Made by a program: the position numbers and the translations under genes. The notes under the pieces were generated by a model. That model was given only the letters and a program-made list of their open reading frames with translations. It was not told the origin of the DNA and ran no database searches. 15,250 bases of DNA, taken from positions 1 to 15,250 of the forward strand of contig DAOWEE010000319.1 in the NCBI GenBank assembly GCA_030638625.1. The letters are read 5' to 3'. Origin of the DNA: Methanosarcinales archaeon. GTDB lineage: Archaea > Halobacteriota > Methanosarcinia > Methanosarcinales > Methanocomedenaceae. Shown here piece after piece: positions 1 through 5,927 of this stretch (its first letter is position 1; each line of letters opens with the position of its first letter).

Positions 1-1119
1 CTGATCCACATCTGTGAAGATAGTGGGTTCAAAGAAGTAACCGGGCAGCCCGGGATTGGCTACATTGCCGCCCGTGAGCAGTACGGCTCCCTCATCCTGT
101 CCGATGCGGGCGTATTTTTCAATCTTGTCCAGTTGTGACTGGTTAATGACCGGACCGATGTCAGTTTCGGGGAGCAGGCCGTCGCCCAGTTTGAGGGTCT
201 TAGTCCTTGCCAGCAGTTTGTCAGTGAATACGGCCTTCACCTTCTCGTGCACGATGACCCGGCTGGCTGCGGTGCAGCGCTGGCCCGTGGTGCCGAAGGC
301 ACCCCATATCACTCCGTCCACTGCCAGGTCGATGTCTGCATCGTCCATGACTATGATGGGGTTCTTGCCGCCCAGTTCCATGGATACCCGTTTCATCTCC
401 TTGCCGCACTCGCTCATGATCCACTTGCCAGTGTCCAGACTGCCTGTGAATGAGATTGCCTTGATATCGGGATGGTGGACCACGGCCTGGCCTGTAGTTG
501 AGCCCGGGCCGAACACGAGGTTGATGACGCCGGGGGGCAGTCCGGCTTCCATTAGCACTTCCACCATTCTAATGGTCAACAGCGGAGTGTCACTGGCAGG
601 TTTCATGACTATGGTGTTGCCGGCAACCAGTGCTGGCATCACCTTCCAGGCAGGGATGGCCATTGGGAAGTTCCAGGGTGTGATCATGCCTATGACGCCG
701 ATGGGACGCAGTATGGTCATGCAGAACTTGTCTTTCAATTCAGAGGTGGTGGTTTCGCCGAACATGCGCCGACCTTCGCCTGCTGCGTAGAGGGTGATGT
801 CGATGGCTTCCTGTATGTCGCCCCTGGCTTCTGATATTACCTTGCCCATTTCCTGGGTGAGCAGTTTGGCCAGTTCCTCTTTGCGTTCTTCAAGGATGCG
901 GGCTGCTTTGAACAGTACCTGTGCCCGTTTGGGCGGCGGTGTTTGGCTCCAGGCTGGAAAGGCATCCCAGGCAGATTTGACGGCGCGGTTTACGTCATCA
1001 CTGGATGCGACCTGCAATGTTGCCAGTTTTTCAAGCGTTGCAGGGTTGATATTTTCAAACGTTTCTTTGGTTGACGAGTCTGTCCACTCTCCATTTATGA
1101 GTAATTTGTACTCCTGCAT
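1..1119 (-). CDS. NAD(P)-dependent aldehyde dehydrogenase, C-terminus off window
   Basis: The reading frame is open from an ATG at 1119 to the window edge, giving 373 residues. The protein belongs to the aldehyde dehydrogenase superfamily, which oxidises aldehydes to carboxylates with NAD(P). Visible family marks are PWNFP near residue 148 (Asn150), the cofactor-binding lysine in MKPAS (Lys173), FTGS near 224, the general base Glu248 in MELGGKNP, and the catalytic Cys282 in GQRCTAAS. The family is usually about 470-490 residues, so roughly the last 110, including part of the oligomerisation region, lie outside. A GGGGA Shine-Dalgarno sits about 8 bases before the ATG. The sequence resembles the succinate-semialdehyde dehydrogenase-like branch, but the substrate cannot be read from it. 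No neighbour in the window helps, so no gene symbol is given. Confidence 0.93.
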   Translation of the reverse strand, partial: MQEYKLLINGEWTDSSTKETFENINPATLEKLATLQVASSDDVNRAVKSAWDAFPAWSQTPPPKRAQVLFKAARILEERKEELAKLLTQEMGKVISEARGDIQEAIDITLYAAGEGRRMFGETTTSELKDKFCMTILRPIGVIGMITPWNFPMAIPAWKVMPALVAGNTIVMKPASDTPLLTIRMVEVLMEAGLPPGVINLVFGPGSTTGQAVVHHPDIKAISFTGSLDTGKWIMSECGKEMKRVSMELGGKNPIIVMDDADIDLAVDGVIWGAFGTTGQRCTAASRVIVHEKVKAVFTDKLLARTKTLKLGDGLLPETDIGPVINQSQLDKIEKYARIGQDEGAVLLTGGNVANPGLPGYFFEPTIFTDVDQ

Positions 1120-1545
1120 AATGATTCCCCGATTAAAACATTGTAAATTATAGGTAATAAGTGTTTGCTGCGGGGAATGCTGGGGTTTCGGCTTGTTTAA
1201 TGGAATGTTTCGGAGGTTTTATTGTGGGTGTGGGGGGGAGGTTTGTTAGTAATGATGGGGTGTGCTTGAGAAATGGATTGTCGGACAAGAGAGGGATTGG
1301 GGGAGCAGGGTGTCATTTACAGGCTACGGTAATTTAATTCCGGGGTATGTGAATGTAAGATGGTTGGTTCATGCTCGAAAAGCGATACGACTCCAAAATA
1401 AATCTTAAATAAGCGAAGGGCACCAAGATTAATAACTCATTTTAAAAATATTCTAATACTTAATATATTTCCTAATAATTGTTTCTTTGTAACTTTTGTG
1501 TCAATTGTATCTACCTTAATTGGTTTATTTTTTGGAGTGATAGAG
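1120..1545. other. Intergenic region, G-rich then AT-rich, no gene seen
   Basis: This stretch separates the divergent aldehyde dehydrogenase and the secreted peptidase-like gene. Roughly 1165-1315 is strongly G-skewed on the plus strand, with runs of four to seven G (the longest at 1232-1238). From about 1395 the sequence turns AT-rich and should contain the promoter of the downstream gene. Short open frames on both strands lack Shine-Dalgarno sites and have low-complexity translations, so none is called. No tRNA or repeat array was seen. Confidence 0.6.
1460..1470 (+). promoter_or_regulatory. Possible TATA box for the secreted peptidase-like gene
   Basis: TTAATATATTT lies in an AT-rich stretch 76-86 bases before the ATG at 1546, which would give a leader of about 50 bases. 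The surroundings are so AT-rich that other positions are possible. Confidence 0.3.
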
Positions 1546-3651
1546 ATGAAAAGTAATAATACGACCAACTTTGTGCGAAATTTTACTTTATTTCATAATA
1601 TTAAGGTAATAATGATAGTGGTAATAAGTGGATTATTGCTGTTTGGTACAGGAAATGCAACAGCTGTAAATGCAAATCCAGATATAAAAATAAATGAAAT
1701 ATTATACAGTTCAGGCACAGCCGGGTTGGAAGATCCACAATTTTCTATTGAATGGGTTGAAATCTTTAATGCAGGCCCAGATTCACAGAATCTATTGGGT
1801 TGGACTATTTCTAACTATGAGGGTACTGCCAATGCAACATTACCAAACTGGGATCTGCCATCAGGGAGTTATCTTACAATCCATTTTGGAGTAGGCAATA
1901 ACGATAATGATTTTAGTGACAAGGATGGGCATTTATGGACCGGAATTGCAGTAGAAGTTTTTGATGATAATAAAGATGAATGCGCCTTATATTCTGGTAC
2001 TCCTTCAGGTATTACTATCATCGACTTTGTTGCCTGGAGTGTTGATGGAGATCCCCTTTCGGGGATATCTCAAGGATACGCTGTGAGTGCAGGTATCTGG
2101 GGTGAAGGAGAATATGTTAATACAGCATCTCTTATGCCTGTTGATACTCTGGGTCGATATTTAAACGGATTCGATAACAACATCCCTGACGACTGGCGTA
2201 TATATGATTGGCTTGATTACATTAGTAATGGGATTACACAACCAGAAAACCCTGTACAGATTTCTCCTGAAAAGTACTTGATTATAGATAATACTGCACC
2301 TGATTTTGATTGGGTGGATGTTCCGAACATTGATTCTTATCGTTTTCAAGTCGATAATGATACTGACTTCAGTTCACCTGAGATTGATCAAGCAGGGCTA
2401 ACAAATTCCGAATTTACTCCTTCTACCCCTCTAAGCTCTGATATCTACTTTTTCAGAATAAATGGTGCAAAAGGAGGGAACGAAACTCATTGGTCTGCTG
2501 AATGGATATTTGCTATAGATGGAGGCGATTTGATCCTTGTTTCAGGAGGTGACAGTACACTTTCTATCCCCTTTAAGTGGCAAAGAAAAGATACTAACCT
2601 TCTTTGTATATGGGATGTCCCATCTAATACCAGACCAGGTTGTGAAGAAACAGGTAGTACATCATGGGACGCCCCGCATCCTGACGGCCCACCAAACCAT
2701 CCCCACGATGACTGGTACTGTGTACGCGCGTCTATTGCAATGTTAAATGCGCGTTATGGCGGAGATTTAAGCCAAGACAGGATTTCTTACCAAATTTTCA
2801 AAGCACATCCGCCAATAGGTCCTGAAGGTGATCTTGGACATGAAATGGGAACAACACGTAAAGAGATCGAAGACACATTAAGCTGGGCATTAAATGATGC
2901 TGCTATCAATCATCAAATTGCACCAGTTGGCGGTTTTACATTTGCTCAAATGAAGGGATGGATCGAAAATCTTGATGGTTTTGTAGCTACAATTCCTGGA
3001 CATGCTATTGTCCCGGACGGTTATGCTGAACTTTCTACACCAGGAGGGAAATTAATTCAAGCGCTTTATGTTCACGATCCTGCCAGAGGCCCACATAGAA
3101 GAAAGATTTATTCATGGGTAAACATGAATGTCCCACCACCTAATGATAATAGAGCATGGGACCATGATTTTACCAATGTCTTTCTCCAACCATCCGTCGG
3201 CGTCACTGCCAGGATGCAAGAAGCATCTGTTACTACCGATACCGATGGAGATGGATTGATGGACTTCGACGAAACGGAACGGTTTAAGACAAGCCCAAAT
3301 GACCAAAATACCGACCACGATTGCCTAAAGGATAAACAGGAAGTGAGAAGTTATACTTTTAGAATACCTGACGGAAACTCATATATTGCCAATCCTGATG
3401 TTGATATGGATGGAATGCGGCCAGAGTTGGACCCTGATAGCGATAATGGAGGATCAGAAGATGGTGCAGAGGACAGAGATGGGGATGGGAAATATGAACC
3501 CACAACAGAAACGGATCCATTTATTGCAAGCGATGATAAGCTTCCAATAGAATGTCCCACATTTACAAACATTGCTATACCAATTGTGGCAATACCAGGG
3601 CTTTTAGGGCTATTTTTCCTATTTTCCCGAAGGAGACAAAAAGAAGAGTAA
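1546..3651 (+). CDS. Secreted lamin-tail / C39-like peptidase protein with calcium-binding repeats and archaeosortase-type C-terminus
   Basis: A 701-residue exported multidomain protein. The ATG at 1546 is preferred over a GTG at 1498 because GGAG sits 8 bases upstream and the signal peptide then lies at the N-terminus. In order: basic N-terminus and hydrophobic segment (about 20-43, likely cleaved after AVNA); a lamin-tail-like domain (about 46-170, starting INEILYSSG with EWVEIFN); a fibronectin-like beta region (about 235-325); a C39-like papain-fold domain (about 350-525) with probable triad Cys392 in DDWYC, His486 in PGHAIVP and Asp511 in VHDPARGP; aspartate-rich thrombospondin-type-3-like calcium repeats (about 565-650, DTDGDGLMDFDE and DRDGDGKYE); and a C-terminal hydrophobic helix ending in SRRRQKEE. 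That tail resembles archaeosortase (PEF-CTERM-like) signals, though no strict PEF is present. The likely place is the cell surface. Its substrate is unknown, and the gene looks more AT-rich than its neighbours. Confidence 0.85.
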   Translation: MKSNNTTNFVRNFTLFHNIKVIMIVVISGLLLFGTGNATAVNANPDIKINEILYSSGTAGLEDPQFSIEWVEIFNAGPDSQNLLGWTISNYEGTANATLPNWDLPSGSYLTIHFGVGNNDNDFSDKDGHLWTGIAVEVFDDNKDECALYSGTPSGITIIDFVAWSVDGDPLSGISQGYAVSAGIWGEGEYVNTASLMPVDTLGRYLNGFDNNIPDDWRIYDWLDYISNGITQPENPVQISPEKYLIIDNTAPDFDWVDVPNIDSYRFQVDNDTDFSSPEIDQAGLTNSEFTPSTPLSSDIYFFRINGAKGGNETHWSAEWIFAIDGGDLILVSGGDSTLSIPFKWQRKDTNLLCIWDVPSNTRPGCEETGSTSWDAPHPDGPPNHPHDDWYCVRASIAMLNARYGGDLSQDRISYQIFKAHPPIGPEGDLGHEMGTTRKEIEDTLSWALNDAAINHQIAPVGGFTFAQMKGWIENLDGFVATIPGHAIVPDGYAELSTPGGKLIQALYVHDPARGPHRRKIYSWVNMNVPPPNDNRAWDHDFTNVFLQPSVGVTARMQEASVTTDTDGDGLMDFDETERFKTSPNDQNTDHDCLKDKQEVRSYTFRIPDGNSYIANPDVDMDGMRPELDPDSDNGGSEDGAEDRDGDGKYEPTTETDPFIASDDKLPIECPTFTNIAIPIVAIPGLLGLFFLFSRRRQKEE

Positions 3652-3660
3652 TTATCGAAA

Positions 3661-3723
3661 GAGAAAAAAGGAAGGGGTGAATTGCTAATAATTTAATGCG
3701 ATCCACTCCTTTCTTTATTTCTC
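3661..3723 (+). terminator. Long imperfect hairpin after the secreted peptidase-like gene
   Basis: Arms at 3661-3685 and 3698-3723 pair almost throughout as plus-strand RNA (one bulge, one U-U and one A-C mismatch, several G-U pairs), with a 12-base AT loop. The structure starts 10 bases after the stop codon. It probably terminates or stabilises the 3' end of that transcript. The pairing by G-U suggests selection on RNA rather than on DNA. Confidence 0.55.
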
Positions 3724-3849
3724 TATTGATTGAATCTTAAATGAAATATTTGTGGGTTTCAAACATATGTAGAGACCTAGAAATCCAACACACCCAATTT
3801 CTAATCTCAAACAGGCGCACGTATCATAAAATAAAATTAAACAAAACTA
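3724..3849. other. AT-rich intergenic stretch
   Basis: No gene is supported here. An open frame on the plus strand running from 3741 to 4019 has no Shine-Dalgarno and overlaps the better supported six-cysteine gene on the other strand. The minus-strand reading of 3826-3849 is T-rich and forms the tail of the terminator at 3850-3870. Confidence 0.4.
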
Positions 3850-3870
3850 TTACACTGAAAATCAGTATAA
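3850..3870 (-). terminator. Hairpin plus U-rich tail after the six-cysteine small gene
   Basis: On the minus strand TTATACTGA pairs with TTCAGTGTAA (about 9 pairs, tight loop), followed by a T-rich stretch covering 3849 down to 3826. It lies about 30 bases after the stop codon at 3900 and supports a separate short transcript. Confidence 0.5.
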
Positions 3871-3899
3871 CAATTTCAACAGCTTTTCTTCACACACAA

Positions 3900-4046
3900 T
3901 TAGCATTTATCCCAATCAGAAGACTTGCAAACAGCTTTAGTACTTCCCTTTGTTCTATATTCTCTGCATCCTTTGGGTTGATACTCAAAAGAACAATCAG
4001 CACAAGGGCTGAACTTTGAATCGGAATCTTCACAACCAATAGTCAT
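3900..4046 (-). CDS. Small six-cysteine protein, 48 residues, function unknown
   Basis: The ATG at 4046 opens a 48-codon frame ending in TAA at 3900-3902. I do not recognise the family. The product is hydrophilic and has six cysteines at residues 5, 15, 18, 27, 40 and 48, including a CADC pair and a C-terminal Cys; there is no signal peptide or membrane segment. Evidence that it is real: AGAAGG lies 8 bases before the ATG, a TATA-like box lies about 50 bases upstream, a palindrome sits between them, and a hairpin with a U-rich tail follows the stop. Six cysteines in so short a protein suggest a zinc or iron-sulfur site, or disulfides. This is inference; no CPxCG pair typical of zinc-ribbon mini-proteins is present. 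It lies 169 bases after the bactofilin-like gene on the same strand but appears to be transcribed separately. Confidence 0.6.
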   Translation of the reverse strand: MTIGCEDSDSKFSPCADCSFEYQPKGCREYRTKGSTKAVCKSSDWDKC

Positions 4047-4068
4047 TTTTTCTACCTTCTTTTTTTCA

Positions 4069-4087
4069 ATCTTGCTTGAATCAAGAT
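4069..4087 (-). promoter_or_regulatory. Palindrome in the leader/start region of the six-cysteine gene
   Basis: The stretch has outer arms ATCTTG/CAAGAT and an alternative inner palindrome CTTGAATCAAG. It falls where transcription should start, between the TATA-like box and the Shine-Dalgarno, which is a common operator position in archaea. A role is inferred from position only. Confidence 0.35.
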
Positions 4088-4093
4088 GTAAAT

Positions 4094-4104
4094 TAAATAT
4101 ATAA
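4094..4104 (-). promoter_or_regulatory. TATA-like box for the six-cysteine gene
   Basis: TTATATATTTA on the minus strand lies 48-58 bases before the ATG at 4046, placing a start site near 4070-4075 and leaving a leader of about 25-30 bases that contains the AGAAGG site. Confidence 0.45.
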
Positions 4105-4165
4105 TATTACTGAATATAAATCTCTTATGGTCGAAAATAATGACAAACTATTGCATACGCAATCA

Positions 4166-4192
4166 GGACCCACAAGTGACTTTGCAGGTCCC
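4166..4192 (-). terminator. Possible hairpin terminator of the bactofilin-like gene
   Basis: GGGACC and GGGTCC on the minus strand form the base of a stem extended imperfectly inwards. It lies 24 bases after the stop codon at 4216. There is no clean U-run directly after it, so its efficiency is doubtful. Confidence 0.35.
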
Positions 4193-4215
4193 GATTTTCA
4201 TTCCAACACTCAGAC

Positions 4216-5334
4216 CTAAGCCTTAGCAGAACCCCTCATGGTGCCGAATATCACTCCAATAACCAGGAACGTCACAAGCAGGTAAATCAAACCACCGACC
4301 CATGGAAGGCTGGTCAATATGAACAGTACCAGCACCCCCAGCACCATATCCATCCAGGGTTTGGATTCCTTACCAAGCCGTTTGTATACTAACCTGCCCA
4401 GCCACAGCCCGAAATACAACCTGGCAGCATACAGGGCAAATAAAGTTACAAACAACAATATCAATCCAATAGGAATACCAATCACGGTTACCATAAACAC
4501 CACCGACCCGACAAACGCGATAACAACCAACGCGAAGCCAATAACCATGTTCAATAATGGATTATCTGGTATATTCCTGGCTACTGCTTCAACATGGTCA
4601 GGCAGCAGGGCAAGGACCAGCAGTGCAATTATTAACAGGTAGATAAAGCGTATGAACCATCCGATAAAGATTGAAAATGTTTCCGGTATGTTCAAAATAC
4701 CAGTAGGTTCCTGCCTGGTAAAAATCACTTCCTGAATTACCGTACTTGGAGGAAAGGTCACTTCCTTCGGACTCGTGTACTCAACAGTGCCATTAATACG
4801 GGCTGAGGGGAGAATATTGATATTACCAACCTCCAACTCCACATTGCCACCAACCGGACCCGCCAGTATCACTTCACCACCTCCGCCTTCAATATTTCCG
4901 GCAACTTCACCCCTGATTTCCACATTACCCGAACCAAAGACCATATCTCCACCGATATATGCTCCCTCAGATACTTCGACGGTCCCTGCACCGACAAATA
5001 CATCGTCACCCACGTTTCCTTCTATTACCACATCACCAGCGCCAATCCTGACATCATCTCCCACAATACCAGTTATGGTCACGATACCACCACCGGCCAT
5101 GACATCGCCTGTAACATTACCAGATATCCGGACAGACCCTCCAAAAGCCATGACATCACCCAGCACAGTGCCCCTGATATCCACATTATCCCCATATATC
5201 AACAGGTCGTCATCGATTACAGTATCTGCACTGACAATTTCTTTATCTTTATAATCCAGAACAGCACTGGCCGAACTGCTGACCAAAAGTAATATTGTAA
5301 GAACTAATAATAACGGAAAATAACGAATGTTCAC
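4216..5334 (-). CDS. Exported bactofilin-like polymer-forming domain protein with C-terminal membrane helices
   Basis: A 372-residue protein starting with GTG at 5334, with GGGG about 8 bases upstream. Residues 1-24 are a clear signal peptide ending SASA. Residues about 38-185 form a regular series of short repeats with alternating Val/Ile and Gly/Asp (GDVMAFGGSVRI, GDDVRIGAGDVVI, GDDVFVGAGTVEV), as in the bactofilin/polymer-forming right-handed beta-helix. From about 220 to 365 there are four or more hydrophobic segments (about 220-244, 258-285, 286-312, 328-365), ending in a short basic tail. The helix domain therefore faces outside and is held by the membrane part. Cytosolic bactofilins polymerise as scaffolds; here an envelope-side scaffold or stress role is inference. 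The gene stands alone between a small Cys-rich gene and the MoaD-like operon, and has its own promoter with a dyad. Confidence 0.8.
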   Translation of the reverse strand: MNIRYFPLLLVLTILLLVSSSASAVLDYKDKEIVSADTVIDDDLLIYGDNVDIRGTVLGDVMAFGGSVRISGNVTGDVMAGGGIVTITGIVGDDVRIGAGDVVIEGNVGDDVFVGAGTVEVSEGAYIGGDMVFGSGNVEIRGEVAGNIEGGGGEVILAGPVGGNVELEVGNINILPSARINGTVEYTSPKEVTFPPSTVIQEVIFTRQEPTGILNIPETFSIFIGWFIRFIYLLIIALLVLALLPDHVEAVARNIPDNPLLNMVIGFALVVIAFVGSVVFMVTVIGIPIGLILLFVTLFALYAARLYFGLWLGRLVYKRLGKESKPWMDMVLGVLVLFILTSLPWVGGLIYLLVTFLVIGVIFGTMRGSAKA

Positions 5335-5377
5335 GATAAAACCCCATTTGAATTTTAAACTAATAGCATATATGGTT

Positions 5378-5409
5378 AACTGTCAGTTTGGAATATCGAA
5401 CCGACAGTT
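5378..5409 (-). promoter_or_regulatory. Operator-like dyad upstream of the bactofilin-like gene
   Basis: Perfect 7-bp arms AACTGTC (5378-5384) and GACAGTT (5403-5409) flank an 18-base centre with further partial symmetry. The dyad begins directly downstream of the TATA-like box at 5411-5420 and covers the expected transcription start, so a repressor bound there would block initiation. No T-run follows on either strand, which argues against a terminator. Confidence 0.45.
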
Positions 5410-5410
5410 G

Positions 5411-5420
5411 CTTTTATAAT
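5411..5420 (-). promoter_or_regulatory. TATA box for the bactofilin-like gene
   Basis: ATTATAAAAG on the minus strand is a good archaeal TATA match, predicting a start near 5388 and a leader of about 54 bases. A second candidate, CATATATG at 5367-5374, would give a very short leader. Confidence 0.45.
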
Positions 5421-5471
5421 CCAGGGAAGACAAAACCTAAAAAATTCCTCAGAGTTTACTGAATACAGGAG

Positions 5472-5478
5472 AAAAAAA
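5472..5478 (-). terminator. Oligo-T terminator of the MoaD-like operon
   Basis: Seven T in a row on the minus strand lie 23 bases after the stop codon at 5501. Archaeal RNA polymerase often terminates at such runs without a hairpin. Confidence 0.5.
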
Positions 5479-5500
5479 GATGGGATATGGGCCTTATCAG

Positions 5501-5725
5501 TTAACCTGAACTGACCGGGCCACATCCACCCGAAACAATTCTCAATACTTCCAGATAATCGGCAGAAACGATTTCATCCACGGGTACTGGAATTCCATCC
5601 ACCATGACAATGACGGTCTCGGGATTCAATTCCAGTTGTGCAAGCACGTCACCATATGTGCTTCCATCATCAACCTCTACTGATTGCTCAGAAACGCCGC
5701 CAGCAAGGATTTTAACCCTGACCAT
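5501..5725 (-). CDS. MoaD/ThiS-like ubiquitin-fold protein with a tail beyond its di-glycine
   Basis: A 74-residue beta-grasp protein read from ATG at 5725; an adjacent TTG at 5728 is also possible, with AGGAGG 11 bases before it. The fold is typical: strand MVRVKILAGG, acidic loop, strand SVEVDD, helix TYGDVLAQL, then VIVMVDGIPV and a final strand YLEVLRIVSGG. MoaD, ThiS and archaeal SAMPs end in GG, where the C-terminus is adenylated or thiocarboxylated for sulfur transfer or protein conjugation. Here GG (66-67) is followed by seven more residues, CGPVSSG, so the protein would need trimming to work as a carrier. It follows a 46-residue gene with a 9-base gap, and its Shine-Dalgarno lies inside the end of that gene, so the two are probably co-translated. 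Which pathway it serves cannot be told here. Confidence 0.85.
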   Translation of the reverse strand: MVRVKILAGGVSEQSVEVDDGSTYGDVLAQLELNPETVIVMVDGIPVPVDEIVSADYLEVLRIVSGGCGPVSSG

Positions 5726-5734
5726 CAAATTTAT

Positions 5735-5875
5735 TTAATCCTCCTCGGGCAACTCGGCAATCTCCCCTTTAGAGCTAGTCAACGATTCCAGATTGTTCTT
5801 GATCAATTTTTTCTCAAGTATCTCCGCCTTCTTATCCCCTTTACGTTCCTGGTCTCTTTTTTTAAATTTTGACAT
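5735..5875 (-). CDS. Small lysine/glutamate-rich protein, 46 residues, function unknown
   Basis: ATG at 5875 with GAGGTGA about 5 bases upstream opens a 46-codon frame ending in TAA at 5735-5737. The N-terminal half is very basic and likely helical (SKFKKRDQERKGDKKAEIL), and the C-terminus is acidic (ELPEED). There are no cysteines and no membrane segment. I do not recognise a family. Its last codons carry the AGGAGG that serves the MoaD-like gene, a gap of 9 bases, so translation of the two is probably linked. It lies 52 bases after dph2 on the same strand. A partner or RNA-binding role for the carrier protein is only a guess from position. The strong Shine-Dalgarno and tight packing are the main reasons to call it. 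Confidence 0.65.
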   Translation of the reverse strand: MSKFKKRDQERKGDKKAEILEKKLIKNNLESLTSSKGEIAELPEED

Positions 5876-5927
5876 ATAGCTCACCTCAAAATTAACTTAA
5901 TACGCAATAGTTAATATCTTTACTATT

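Noticed and set aside
56..790. Long plus-strand open frame over the aldehyde dehydrogenase region
   Set aside because: It is the antisense shadow of the aldehyde dehydrogenase, whose full catalytic motifs are on the minus strand; its translation is Ser/Pro/Met-rich and matches no family.
1195..1310. Minus-strand 37-codon frame in the G-rich spacer
   Set aside because: Its translation is Pro/His/Thr-rich low complexity, and there is no Shine-Dalgarno or promoter.
1498..1545. GTG at 1498 as the start of the secreted peptidase-like protein
   Set aside because: No Shine-Dalgarno is apparent before it, and it would put 16 extra residues before the signal peptide; the ATG at 1546 has GGAG 8 bases upstream.
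1402..3742. Ten-base direct repeat AATCTTAAAT at about 1401-1410 and 3733-3742 flanking the secreted gene, as possible insertion target duplication
   Set aside because: Such short AT-rich matches are likely by chance in AT-rich spacers, and there are no terminal inverted repeats or transposase genes.
3741..4019. 92-codon plus-strand open frame after the secreted gene
   Set aside because: It has no Shine-Dalgarno, an Ile/Thr/Ser-rich translation without domain features, and it overlaps the terminator and the six-cysteine gene on the other strand.
4775..5254. 159-codon plus-strand frame rich in Pro/Ser/Thr
   Set aside because: Its repetitive look comes from the antisense of the bactofilin-like Gly/Val/Asp repeats; it has no independent start signals.
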